Shown: piece by piece, positions 7,303 to 14,732 of the stretch
Numbering within the stretch: the stretch's first letter is position 1
How the letters are laid out: every line of letters begins with the position of its first letter
Origin: Aldersonia sp036524855
GTDB taxonomy: Bacteria > Actinomycetota > Actinomycetes > Mycobacteriales > Mycobacteriaceae
Length of the DNA: 23,422 bases
Direction of reading: 5' to 3'
NCBI GenBank assembly: GCA_036524855.1
Contig: DATDBL010000017.1
Location: 1-23,422 of the forward strand
Made by a program: the position numbers and the translations under genes
Notes under the pieces: model-generated
Told to the model about the DNA's origin: nothing
The model's input: only the letters and a program-made list of their open reading frames with translations
Databases searched by the model: none

Positions 7303-8051
7303 CGCGAAACCTCCTGCTGCTGTGCACCGTCCGTGGTACCTCGGTTGAATCCTCGTTCGCGGGCCACGTCGGCCAGCAGCCCGCGCAGTTGCTTGCGGCC
7401 GCGGTGCAACCGCGACATCACTGTGCCGATGGGCGTGCCCATGATCTCGGCGATCTCTTTGTACGGGAAGCCCTCGACGTCGGCGTAGTACACCGCCATG
7501 CGGAACTCCTCGGGCAGTTCCTGCAGCGCGGCCTTGATGTCATCGTCGGGCAGTGCGTCGAGCGCCTCGACCTCCGCCGAGCGCAGCCCGGTCGAGGTGT
7601 GTTCGGCGGTCGCGGCGAGCTGCCAATCGGTGATCTCGTCGGTCGGATACTGGGCCGGTTGGCGCTGCTTCTTGCGGTAGGAGTTGATGTAGGTGTTGGT
7701 GAGGATCCGGTAGAGCCACGCCCGCAGGTTCGTGCCCTCCCGGAAGCTGCGGAAGGCCGTGAACGCCTTGACGAACGTCTCCTGCACGAGGTCCTCGGCG
7801 TCGGCCGGATTGCGCGTCATCCGCAGCGCGGCGCCGTAGAGCTGGTCGAGCATCGGCAGCGCGTCGCGTTCGAACCGCGCCGCGAGCTCCGTTTCGGTCT
7901 CGCTCTGCTGCGCCGCGCCCTCGTCGCCGCCCAATGTCACCCCTTCGGTTCCCGTCGACCGATCGATCGCCGGAGATGCCCAATCTACCGGCATCCGATC
8001 GATCGGCTCTTCGAGCACGGCCAGCGGCGGCACGGGCGGCTCCCTTCGCAT
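7299..8051 (-). CDS. sigH: ECF sigma factor SigH (oxidative and heat stress)
   Basis: An ECF sigma factor of the SigH/SigR group. Region 2 is seen in ALRMTRNPADAEDLVQETFVKAF and NLRAWLYRILTNTYINSYRKKQRQP; region 4 in LPEEFRMAVYYADVEGFPYKEIAEIMGTPIGTVMSRLHRGRKQLR. Both are close to M. tuberculosis SigH. It directs thioredoxin and chaperone genes in related bacteria. The start is uncertain. The longest frame (ATG 8051, 250 residues) gives an N-terminal extension that homologues lack and has no ribosome binding site. The ATG at 7994 or the GTG at 7940 (GGGAA about eight bases upstream) would give a product nearer the usual size. All lie downstream of the predicted SigH-type promoter at 8088-8114. 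Confidence 0.95.
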   Translation of the reverse strand: MRREPPVPPLAVLEEPIDRMPVDWASPAIDRSTGTEGVTLGGDEGAAQQSETETELAARFERDALPMLDQLYGAALRMTRNPADAEDLVQETFVKAFTAFRSFREGTNLRAWLYRILTNTYINSYRKKQRQPAQYPTDEITDWQLAATAEHTSTGLRSAEVEALDALPDDDIKAALQELPEEFRMAVYYADVEGFPYKEIAEIMGTPIGTVMSRLHRGRKQLRGLLADVARERGFNRGTTDGAQQQEVSR

Positions 8052-8087
8052 TCGTGGACGGGCGGGATAACCCGACTCGGCGGGTGC

Positions 8088-8114
8088 AACGCCGACGGGC
8101 GGTGCGGTGTTCCC
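8088..8114 (-). promoter_or_regulatory. predicted SigH-dependent promoter of sigH-rshA
   Basis: Read on the minus strand, GGGAACA (8114-8108) is followed after 16 bases by CGTT (8091-8088). This fits the SigH/SigR consensus GGAAYA-N16-17-CGTT exactly. It points at sigH and lies upstream of all its possible start codons, giving the positive autoregulation known for this family. Confidence 0.75.
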
Positions 8115-8140
8115 GACGGTCCCGGACCTACCCTCGTGCC

Positions 8141-8635
8141 ATGGCCGGTGCCGCTACCCCCGCGACCCGCGTGCTGGCGCAGGCGCGCATCGAACACGTC
8201 GTCTTCCGTTACCCCCACGACCCGTCCACGCAGGCGTTCGGCGAGGAGGCGGTGGACGCGCTGATCGGCGAGGTCGGCGCCGAGCCGGCGCAGGTCTTCA
8301 AGACGCTGGTGGTGGAGTTGAGCGATGCCAAGCTCGCGGTCGCGGTCCTGCCGGTGCCGCGGCGGATGTCGCTGAAGGCCGTCGCGGCGGCGCTGGGTGC
8401 GGCGAAGGCGTCGATGGCAGACCCGGCCAAAGCGGAGCGCTCGTCGGGCTACGTCACCGGCGGCATCTCGCCGCTGGGGCAGCGTCGGGTGCTGCCGACC
8501 GTGATCGACGCGTCGGTGAATGACTGGGATCGGGTCTACTGCAGCGCGGGCCGCCGCGGGCTGGAGATCGGACTCGCCCCCGCCGACCTGGTCCAGCTCA
8601 CCGGCGCGGTCATCGCGAAGATCGTGGCGGGTTGA
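8141..8635 (+). CDS. ybaK: Cys-tRNA(Pro)/Cys-tRNA(Cys) deacylase, YbaK type
   Basis: A 164-residue YbaK/ProX-family trans-editing enzyme that removes cysteine from mischarged tRNA(Pro). The family-conserved lysine lies in QVFKTLVVEL and the substrate-loop motif is GYVTGGISPLGQRRVLPTVID. Length and domain are complete. The ATG is preceded by TACCCT (8129-8134), a possible -10, so the message may be leaderless. It is divergent from sigH, sharing the 89-bp promoter region. In M. tuberculosis the same place holds YbaK-like fragments (Rv3224A/B), so here the gene appears intact. Confidence 0.92.
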   Translation: MAGAATPATRVLAQARIEHVVFRYPHDPSTQAFGEEAVDALIGEVGAEPAQVFKTLVVELSDAKLAVAVLPVPRRMSLKAVAAALGAAKASMADPAKAERSSGYVTGGISPLGQRRVLPTVIDASVNDWDRVYCSAGRRGLEIGLAPADLVQLTGAVIAKIVAG

Positions 8636-8650
8636 CCGCGCCGGGAGTCC

Positions 8651-9091
8651 CTACCCCCACGACCCGGTGGGCAGGCAGACCGACCCGAAGCACGGCGGGG
8701 GTGGTGGCGGAACGAGGTTCGGCGAGGGCGGCGGGAACGGGGGTGGGTTGATGCCGGGCGCCGGCGCGTCGGTCTCCCTCGTGTAGCGAGGGGCATTGGT
8801 CGTCGTGGTGTACGAGGTGGTGGGGCGCGGGTAGGTGGGGTAGGAGGTCGGTTCCTTGGTCGTGGTGGTTGGCCGCGTCGTGGTGGGCAGCGACGTGGTC
8901 GTGGTCGGCGTGGGGTCCGTCGTCACCGTCGTGGGTGTCGGCACGTCCGTCGGAATGGGGATTCGGGGGGTCGTGATGGTCGGCAGCGCGGGCTGGGTGG
9001 CGGCGGAAGACACAAGCAACGGCATCCCCAGCCCGACGGCGGCGGCCGCTGCGGCGGCGATGAGCGCGGAACGCACCGCAAGTGTGTTCAT
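8651..9091 (-). CDS. exported Thr/Pro-rich protein, unknown function
   Basis: A 146-residue protein. Residues 1-31 are a signal peptide (short basic start, a run of alanines, GLGMPLLVSSAA, cleavage near ATQPA). Residues about 40-105 are a low-complexity stalk dominated by Thr-Thr and Pro, resembling mucin-like O-mannosylation regions of actinobacterial surface proteins. The C-terminus is a proline run followed by two cysteines six apart (CFGSVC), perhaps a disulfide loop. No lipobox and no sorting signal are visible. The ATG has GGAGAA eight bases upstream. It lies 51 bases downstream of the SRAP gene in the same direction and may be co-transcribed. I do not recognise a named family. Confidence 0.75.
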   Translation of the reverse strand: MNTLAVRSALIAAAAAAAVGLGMPLLVSSAATQPALPTITTPRIPIPTDVPTPTTVTTDPTPTTTTSLPTTTRPTTTTKEPTSYPTYPRPTTSYTTTTNAPRYTRETDAPAPGINPPPFPPPSPNLVPPPPPPCFGSVCLPTGSWG

Positions 9092-9142
9092 CGGTCGATT
9101 CTCCGAAAGCCATCGTAGTCGCGATCGCGAGGTCGGCGCGGC

Positions 9143-9934
9143 TCACAGCAGCCTGATCTGCTCCCCGACCTCGCTGTGGGCATGGTCGACCGCCGCGACC
9201 AGCTCGGACCCGTTGTTCTTGACACTGTTCACCCGGTCCGACACCCGGCGCAGCTCGAGTCCGGCCACTACCTCGGGACCGGGCCGTTCCAGCAACGTCG
9301 CCGGCGGCGGGCGGTCGGGATCGAGCCAGCTCGCCCAGTCCCGCTCGGGCATGATCAGCGGCATCCGGTCGTGGATGTGGGTCAGCTCGCCGACCGCGTC
9401 GGTGGTCAGGACCGTGCAACTGAGCAGCGTGGAATCCGCCACGGCCGGGTCGCGCCACGCCGACCACAGCCCCGCCATGTAGATCCGGCTCCCATCGGCC
9501 GGAGTCATGAAGAACGGGGTCTTGGTCGGCTTGCCGTGGGGACCCGGTTCGGTGAGCCACTCGTACCAGCCGTCCATCGGCACCAGGCAGCGCTTGTACG
9601 CGAACGCGTCGCGGAACGCGGGCGTGGTCGCCGCCTTGTCCGCGCGGGCGTTGAACAACGGCTTGCCCTTCGCCGGCACGCCGGGCGCGGCCGGCTTGGT
9701 CCAGTGCGGAACGAGTCCCCAGCGCATGCGCCGCACCCGCAGCTTCGGGTCGTCGTCGGGATGCCCGCGGTCGTGCCGCGCGACCACGGTCAGCACCTTC
9801 GTGGTCGGCGCGACGTTGTAGTTCCGCCCGGCCTCCTCGGGCAGTAACTCCTCCGCCGGGTCGGTCTCGTCGATCGCGTCGAGTTCGACGGCGAGCAAGC
9901 GTGGCTCGACGGTCGTCGCGTATCTGCCGCACAT
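9143..9934 (-). CDS. SOS response-associated peptidase, YedK/HMCES type (Rv3226c-like)
   Basis: A 263-residue SRAP-domain protein. The catalytic Cys2 is directly after the initiator (MCGRYA), as required for covalent thiazolidine capture of abasic sites in single-stranded DNA. Other family motifs are NYNVAPTT, MRWGLVPHW, LFNARAD, RCLVPMDGWYEW and the active-site histidine in HDRMPLIM. The enzyme shields abasic sites during replication. The start is fixed by the need for Cys2. It matches Rv3226c, which in M. tuberculosis lies directly beside aroA; here about 1.9 kb of accessory DNA separates them. Confidence 0.95.
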   Translation of the reverse strand: MCGRYATTVEPRLLAVELDAIDETDPAEELLPEEAGRNYNVAPTTKVLTVVARHDRGHPDDDPKLRVRRMRWGLVPHWTKPAAPGVPAKGKPLFNARADKAATTPAFRDAFAYKRCLVPMDGWYEWLTEPGPHGKPTKTPFFMTPADGSRIYMAGLWSAWRDPAVADSTLLSCTVLTTDAVGELTHIHDRMPLIMPERDWASWLDPDRPPPATLLERPGPEVVAGLELRRVSDRVNSVKNNGSELVAAVDHAHSEVGEQIRLL

Positions 9935-10118
9935 GAGTCCATGCTGGCACGGCGCGCCGACATCAGTACGGGTCCGTGCGAGCGAACAAGAGCGTGCCTC
10001 GCTTCGTAACCCGCAGCAGAACTGGGAGCCCGATCGCGCCGGCCTCGGCAGCCGTCGGGTGAGTTCCGGCGGCTCGGGGAACGGCTCGAAAGACCCCCGG
10101 CCCGAACGCAGCCCGGCG

Positions 10119-10436
10119 CTATGCGGGTGGAGCGAGTCGGGCGAGTCGTTCGATGTCTCGGCGTAGTGCAGCGACCGTTGCGGCGAAGTCGGTCTGTTCG
10201 GTGTCTGCAGCGCGTTCGCTGACCCACTGGCGGATCAGCGCTGAGGGCGTTAGATGAGCTTGTTCGGCGGCTGCTCGTACCGCGTCGTATAAAGCGGGTG
10301 GCAACCTAACCGAGAAGACTCTGGAGCTGGCCGCTTCGCGTGCCTCCTCGGCAGCGGCAGCGCCTTCTTCATCGACGTACTCGGCCGCGGTCGCATCCAG
10401 CAATTGGTCGATCTCGGTCTGAGAGCGTTTCGTCAT
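10119..10436 (-). CDS. ribbon-helix-helix/CopG-like antitoxin
   Basis: A 105-residue protein. The N-terminal half is acidic and alanine-rich (EYVDEEGAAAAEEAREAASS). The middle is a ribbon-helix-helix fold, SRVFSVRLPPALYDAVRAAAEQAHLTPSALIRQWVSERA, typical of BrnA- or CopG-type antitoxins that repress their own operon. The C-terminus is a short predicted helix (VAALRRDIERLARLAPP). The ATG at 10436 lies inside the 3' end of the upstream toxin-like frame, the usual overlap of toxin-antitoxin operons. No stop separates it from in-frame sequence further upstream, but that part belongs to the toxin. Base composition is visibly less GC-rich than in flanking housekeeping genes. Confidence 0.82.
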   Translation of the reverse strand: MTKRSQTEIDQLLDATAAEYVDEEGAAAAEEAREAASSRVFSVRLPPALYDAVRAAAEQAHLTPSALIRQWVSERAADTEQTDFAATVAALRRDIERLARLAPPA

Positions 10437-10731
10437 CGTGTGCCTCCAGATAGCTCCGCCGCTCCGCCCGGTGGTCTTCCACGCCGTGACACCCCACAAC
10501 TCATCGTCGATAGCCAGCACGATCACGGTAATCACGAACCCGGCGGCCGGTGAGGAACCGACGATGCGCACCGCACCGGTCCGTGACCGCGGGTCCGGAT
10601 CGCTGACCACCGCGCTGACATCGGCCACCGCCTCCCGAGCCCCACTCGACATCGATATCGGTGGCGTCGGTAAGCCGATCCGAGCGGCGGGCAATGTGCT
10701 CGGCTCGGGCCTGAGTCCAGCGCACCTTCAC
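10369..10731 (-). pseudogene. frameshifted BrnT-like toxin gene
   Basis: The GTG at 10731 opens a frame starting MKVRWTQARAEHIARRSDRL, ending in DIDVEW at a run of four G (complement of 10640-10643). Removing one G continues smoothly as AREAVADVSAVVSDPDPRSRTGAVRIVG...LWGVTAWKTTG, which lies in another frame. Near 10466 adding one base returns to the first frame, giving ERRSYLEAHDDETLSDRDR and a stop at 10369-10371. The three pieces together look like one compact toxin placed before an antitoxin, as in BrnT/BrnA modules. As written, the first frame stops at about 10501 with a scrambled C-terminus, so the toxin should be inactive. Sequencing error is an alternative for the homopolymer site. Confidence 0.72.
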
Positions 10732-10897
10732 TTACACAGCGTAGTTGGTTCAACTACACGGCGCCAGAGAACCGGTCGCCCCAAGAGGAATGGGCGCCGA
10801 CACGCGTGCCGCCGAACTGGACTGCGTGGCTCGGCAGCGCGCGGTGAGGTACACGTGCCCTGCCGCGGCAGCGGTGACGGGTGCGAGGTCGGCTGGC

Positions 10898-11371
10898 TCA
10901 CCCCGAACGTGGGGTGGCGCGCCGCCCCAGCACCGGCTGGGCGCTGCGGCCGCCGTCGAAGCGGCGGTCCCACGGCATTCGACCATGCGCATCGGCCCAC
11001 ACCAGCTGCCGAGCAGTGACCTGCGGCCCCTCGATCGCGATGGCGAAATCCATGTGGGCGTCGGGATGTTCGACCTCCACAGTTTCCACGAGTAACCCAT
11101 CCTCCAGGGTTGTCCGGGTGCCGGCGGCGAACGGAGTCCCACACATCACCACGCCCGCCACGTGATTGAGAAACGAGCCGGCGAGTGCCGGTTCCAGCCC
11201 CGTCACCAGCAACTCCGGCAGCCCGATTACGTGTAACCCGATGGTGTATGCCCAAGGCGCACGGGCATTTTCGACGTACTTAACCGCCCACCCGTGCTTG
11301 CGGATGATGGTGCGTACGTTATCGAGCGCGTCCTCGATGGTGGCCTCCGGGTGGTCGCACATCCAACACAT
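10898..11371 (-). CDS. DUF4262 domain protein
   Basis: A 157-residue protein starting MCWMCDHPEAT with an N-terminal C-x2-C pair. The middle (GWAVKYVENARAPWAYTIGLHVIGLPELLVTGL) and the block PFAAGTRTTLEDGLLVETVEVEHPDAHMDFAIA fit the DUF4262 family, small proteins of unknown function scattered through actinobacterial accessory regions. The C-terminus includes RQLVWADAHGRMPWDRRFDGG. A very good ribosome binding site (GGAAGGGAG) precedes the ATG at 11371. It is not part of the conserved neighbourhood and lies beside the toxin-antitoxin genes. Confidence 0.85.
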   Translation of the reverse strand: MCWMCDHPEATIEDALDNVRTIIRKHGWAVKYVENARAPWAYTIGLHVIGLPELLVTGLEPALAGSFLNHVAGVVMCGTPFAAGTRTTLEDGLLVETVEVEHPDAHMDFAIAIEGPQVTARQLVWADAHGRMPWDRRFDGGRSAQPVLGRRATPRSG

Positions 11372-11492
11372 GGCACTCCCTTCCTGTCGTCGTCGCCGCC
11401 AGTGTGCGCCGGGGGTACGACAAATCACGCGGGCGTCACAACCGGAACGCGACCTGATCCGAGCTACCGTGGCCCGTCGCGCCCACCGCATC

Positions 11493-11549
11493 GATCACGA
11501 TCTTGTGGCCGCCGACACGACCGGGATATGCGGCCACAACATCGTGATC
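11493..11549. repeat. long stem-loop repeat 1
   Basis: The 20-base left arm at 11493-11512 (gatcacgat...gtggccgc) and the right arm at 11530-11549 pair at 19 of 20 positions around a 17-base loop. It lies in the 473-bp gap upstream of aroA. No T-tract follows. Confidence 0.8.
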
Positions 11550-11602
11550 AGTGCGAGTGCGGCGGAGCACCCCCGCCCGGCCGCGAGACCGAGCGTACGG
11601 CC

Positions 11603-11640
11603 TCCGACACGCCGGGAAGTGCGGCCACAACAGCGTGATC
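11603..11640. repeat. partial direct copy of stem-loop repeat 1
   Basis: This stretch repeats the loop and right arm of the stem-loop at 11493-11549: ccgacac-(a)-ccggga followed by gcggccacaaca and cgtgatca. The left arm is missing, so it looks like a truncated copy of the same element. Confidence 0.7.
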
Positions 11641-11675
11641 AAGCGCCAGCACACGGCCCCGGCAGGCCAACGACG

Positions 11676-11734
11676 ACGAATGTGCTCTGGTGGCGGTGCC
11701 GACGCGACGTTTGCCGCCATGGGAGCACACTCGT
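11676..11734. repeat. long stem-loop repeat 2
   Basis: Arms 11676-11696 and 11714-11734 pair at 17 of 21 positions around a 17-base loop. The outer part (ACGAATGTGCTC against GAGCACACTCGT) pairs almost fully. The loop length equals that of the stem-loop at 11493-11549, although the sequences differ. Confidence 0.7.
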
Positions 11735-11752
11735 GCGCAACCCCGCGCCCGA

Positions 11753-11803
11753 GAGCGCACCTGTCGTCGCTTCTTCTCGCGATTTGCGACGAAAGGTGCG
11801 CTC
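11753..11803. repeat. long stem-loop repeat 3
   Basis: Arms 11753-11770 (GAGCGCACCTGTCGTCGC) and 11786-11803 (GCGACGAAAGGTGCGCTC) pair at 17 of 18 positions around a 15-base loop. It ends 41 bases before the aroA start. Confidence 0.82.
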
Positions 11804-11844
11804 CCGGCGAGGGTGGGGACCGCGGACCGACCGGATGGGCGAAG

Positions 11845-13110
11845 ATGGACGGCGTGAGTCAGTGGAATGCCCCGACCGTCGACGGACCCGTGCGAGCGAC
11901 CGTGGAACTGCCCGGGTCGAAGTCGATCACCAACCGGGCACTGGTGCTCGCCGCGCTCGCGACCGGCCCGTCGACGCTGACCGGCGCGCTGCGCAGCCGC
12001 GACACCGACCTGATGATGGCGGGGCTGCAGGCGATGGGCACCGGGATCGACGCGAACGACACGACGGTCAAAGTCACCCCAGCCCCACTGCACGCCGCCA
12101 CCGTCGACTGCGGCCTCGCCGGAACGGTGATGCGCTTCCTCCCACCGGCCGCGACGCTGGCCACCGGTGTCGTCGCGTTCGACGGCGACGAGCACGCCCG
12201 CACGCGACCGCTCGGCACGATCCTCGACGCGCTGCGCCACCTCGGCGCCGACATCGACGGCGACGCCCTGCCGTTCGCGCTGCGCGGCACCGGGAAACTG
12301 CGCGGCGGAGCGGTCACCATCGACGCGTCGGGGTCTTCGCAGTTCGTCTCCGGACTGCTGTTGTCCGCCGCCCGGTTCGAGCGCGGCGTCACCGTCACCC
12401 ACCGCGGCGGGTCGCTGCCGTCGATGCCGCACATCGAGATGACGGTGCAGATGCTGCACACCTCCGGTGTGCGAGTCGAGGCGACCGACGCGTCCTGGAC
12501 CGTCGCTCCCGGACCGATCGCCGCCGTCGACTCGAGCATCGAACCCGATCTCTCCAACGCCACCCCGTTCCTCGCCGCGGCGGCGGTGACCGGCGGCGCG
12601 GTGTCGGTCCCGCGCTGGCCGACCACCACCACCCAACCCGGCGACGCCATCCGCGACATCCTGATCCGGATGGGCGCGCGAGCCGATCTGCGCGCCGGCA
12701 CGCTCACCGTCACCGGCCCCGACCGGCTGCGGGGCGTCGACATCGACCTGCACGACGTCGGCGAACTCACCCCGACCGTCGCCGCGCTCGCCGCCCTCGC
12801 CGACACTCCGACCGTGCTGCGCGGCATCGCGCACCTGCGCGGTCACGAGACCGACCGACTCGCCGCCCTGCGCACCGAGATCAACGCCCTCGGCGGCAAG
12901 GTCGTGGAGACCGACGACGGACTCCAGATCACCCCTGCACCGCTGCGGGGCGGGGTCTGGAACTCCTATGCGGACCACCGGATGGCGACCGCCGGCGCGA
13001 TCCTCGGCCTGCGGGTGCCCGGTGTCCTCGTCGACGACGTGGAGACGACCGCCAAGACGCTGCCCGGGTTCGTCGGCCTCTGGCACGGGATGCTGGGGGT
13101 CACGGCCTGA
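11845..13110 (+). CDS. aroA: 3-phosphoshikimate 1-carboxyvinyltransferase (EPSP synthase)
   Basis: A 421-residue EPSP synthase, the sixth shikimate pathway enzyme, joining shikimate-3-phosphate and phosphoenolpyruvate. Visible motifs are PGSKSITNRALVLAAL (residues 23-38), LAGTVMRF (91-98), DGDEHARTRPLG (113-124), the catalytic aspartate region EPDLSNATPFLAAAAVTGG (from 233), LRGHETDRL, and NSYADHRMATAGA (from 373). The start is not certain: ATG 11845 (MDGVSQW) or GTG 11854; neither has a strong ribosome binding site and upstream frame sequence is non-coding repeat DNA. The stop overlaps the rsgA start, the same order as Rv3227-Rv3228. Confidence 0.96.
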   Translation: MDGVSQWNAPTVDGPVRATVELPGSKSITNRALVLAALATGPSTLTGALRSRDTDLMMAGLQAMGTGIDANDTTVKVTPAPLHAATVDCGLAGTVMRFLPPAATLATGVVAFDGDEHARTRPLGTILDALRHLGADIDGDALPFALRGTGKLRGGAVTIDASGSSQFVSGLLLSAARFERGVTVTHRGGSLPSMPHIEMTVQMLHTSGVRVEATDASWTVAPGPIAAVDSSIEPDLSNATPFLAAAAVTGGAVSVPRWPTTTTQPGDAIRDILIRMGARADLRAGTLTVTGPDRLRGVDIDLHDVGELTPTVAALAALADTPTVLRGIAHLRGHETDRLAALRTEINALGGKVVETDDGLQITPAPLRGGVWNSYADHRMATAGAILGLRVPGVLVDDVETTAKTLPGFVGLWHGMLGVTA

Positions 13111-14099
13111 GCCGGCGCGAGTACGACGAGTCCGACGTCCGGGTCCGCCCGGGCCGAACGTCGCGTCCGCGCACCAAGACTCGACCGCGCCACGACGACG
13201 CCGAGACCGCGATGGTGGTCTCCGTCGACCGGGGCCGGTGGGGGTGTGTGTTCGGCGGGGATCCCGACCGTCGGGTGGTCGCGATGCGGGCGCGCGAACT
13301 CGGCCGCACCCCGATCGTCGTCGGCGACGACGTCGGCATCGTCGGCGACCTGTCCGGCACGCCCGACACCCTGGCCCGCATCGTTCGGGTCGCGGAGCGC
13401 CGCACCGTGCTGCGCCGCACCGCCGACGACACCGACCCGTACGAACGCATCGTCGTCGCGAACGCCGAACAACTCCTGATCGTGGTCGCATTGGCGGACC
13501 CGCCGCCGCGCACCGGGTTCGTCGAGCGCGCGATGGTCGCGGCCTTCGCCGGCGGCCTGCAACCGGTGCTGTGCCTGACGAAGAGCGACCTCGCCCACCA
13601 TGCCGATTTCGCCGGGATGTTCACCGACCTCGACCTGCCGATCGTGCTGGGTGGCGCGACCGAACCGCTCGACGAGGTCGCCGCCGTGCTGCACGGTCGG
13701 GTCACCGCGCTGATCGGGCACTCCGGGGTCGGCAAGTCGACGCTGGTGAACCGTCTGGTGCCCGACGCCGAACGCGCGGTCGGCGAGGTGTCCGGGGTCG
13801 GCAAGGGCAAGCACACCTCGACCCAGTCGATCGCACTGCCACTTCCCGAGCAGGGCGGCTGGGTTATCGACACTCCCGGCATGCGGTCGTTCGGGCTCGC
13901 GCACATTTCCCTCGAGGACGTGATCGCGGCGTTCACCGACCTCGCCGGAGCGATCGAGGACTGCCCACGCGGGTGCACCCATCTCGGCCCGCCAGCGGAT
14001 CCGGAGTGTGCACTCGACGACCTCACCGGCCGCTCCGCGCGGCGGGTTGCCGCGGTGCGGTTGCTGCTCGCCGCGTTGCGTGCGGGCGAGGCGTGGTGA
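13107..14099 (+). CDS. rsgA: ribosome small-subunit GTPase RsgA
   Basis: A 330-residue circularly permuted GTPase that checks late 30S assembly. The motif order is permuted as expected: G4 TKSD first, then G1 GHSGVGKST, the switch region GKGKHTSTQS, and G3 DTPGMRSFG. The C-terminal zinc knuckle is CPRGCTHLGPPADPEC. The N-terminus SRREYDESDVRVRPG is typical of the actinobacterial family. The only start codon that includes it is a CTG at 13107, overlapping the aroA stop as CTGA, with GGGGGT at 13095-13100 as ribosome binding site. The first in-frame ATG is 13212 and would remove the conserved N-terminus. Confidence 0.93.
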   Translation: MSRREYDESDVRVRPGRTSRPRTKTRPRHDDAETAMVVSVDRGRWGCVFGGDPDRRVVAMRARELGRTPIVVGDDVGIVGDLSGTPDTLARIVRVAERRTVLRRTADDTDPYERIVVANAEQLLIVVALADPPPRTGFVERAMVAAFAGGLQPVLCLTKSDLAHHADFAGMFTDLDLPIVLGGATEPLDEVAAVLHGRVTALIGHSGVGKSTLVNRLVPDAERAVGEVSGVGKGKHTSTQSIALPLPEQGGWVIDTPGMRSFGLAHISLEDVIAAFTDLAGAIEDCPRGCTHLGPPADPECALDDLTGRSARRVAAVRLLLAALRAGEAW

Positions 14100-14103
14100 G
14101 CCG

Positions 14104-14715
14104 TCAGGGCAGGCGCGCCAACGCGTCAAGTCCCACCTGCAGGTCGGGCGGGGCGAGGTCGCCGAGGATGGCCCGCTGGGCGACGAACCCCATCAGCGTG
14201 GCGAGCAGGACCTTGCCGACGGCCTCCACCGTCGCGTCGTCCACCGCAACGGTGTAGGTTTCGGAGCTCTCGAACCACTCCCGCGCCACCCCACTCAGCA
14301 CCGCGCGCAGTCCGCGGTAGCGCTCGGTCAGCGCGGCGCGCAGTTCCGGGTTGCGCGGCGCCTCCGCCCACGCGAACAGCGCGATCACCGTGGGGTCGAC
14401 CGACCCGTCCTCCAGCGTGGCGATGATCACCCGGACCAGGTCCGCGAGCGTCTGCCCCGGGCTGACCTCGGGCGCGGTGGCGAGTACCTCGCGGGCGGTG
14501 GCGCCGAGCAGGTCGAGCGTGTCCTCGATGGTGGCCTCGATCAGGCTGCTCTTGCTAGGGAAATACCCGTACAGTGCGCCTGCGGAGAGCCCCGACTCCG
14601 TGATCACGTCCTCCATCGAGGTCAGGTGGAAACCGTTGGCGGCGAAGCGGCGTCTTGCCGCGGCGATGATCTGGGCGCGCCGTGCGGCGCGGTGCTCGGG
14701 GGTTACCTTCGGCAT
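14104..14715 (-). CDS. TetR/AcrR family transcriptional regulator
   Basis: A 203-residue TetR-family repressor. The N-terminal helix-turn-helix is RAQIIAAARRRFAANGFHLTSMEDVITESGLSAGALYGYFPSKSSLIEA (about residues 14-62). The C-terminal ligand domain is divergent, as usual, and the ligand is unknown. The gene is divergent from the membrane protein at 14816, with 100 bases between the starts holding two palindromes, so it likely represses both. A plausible promoter (TTGTCA, 17 bases, TTAATG on the minus strand) has one operator within its spacer. Converges on rsgA with a four-base gap. Confidence 0.9.
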   Translation of the reverse strand: MPKVTPEHRAARRAQIIAAARRRFAANGFHLTSMEDVITESGLSAGALYGYFPSKSSLIEATIEDTLDLLGATAREVLATAPEVSPGQTLADLVRVIIATLEDGSVDPTVIALFAWAEAPRNPELRAALTERYRGLRAVLSGVAREWFESSETYTVAVDDATVEAVGKVLLATLMGFVAQRAILGDLAPPDLQVGLDALARLP

Positions 14716-14732
14716 CCCCCGACATTAAAACC

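Noticed and set aside
10501..10694. Toxin frame read as an N-terminal extension of the antitoxin (191-residue fusion)
   Set aside because: The upstream part matches the body of the separate toxin; the fusion exists only because the frameshift and overlap place it in the antitoxin frame.
11603..11803. Insertion sequence or transposase remnant near aroA
   Set aside because: No transposase-like frame is visible; only palindromic repeats are supported.
11166..13106. Very long open frame continuing upstream of rsgA (977 residues in total)
   Set aside because: It runs antisense to the DUF4262 gene, through stem-loop repeats and through aroA in another frame; the sequence is Arg/Pro/Ala-rich shadow coding until the rsgA N-terminus.
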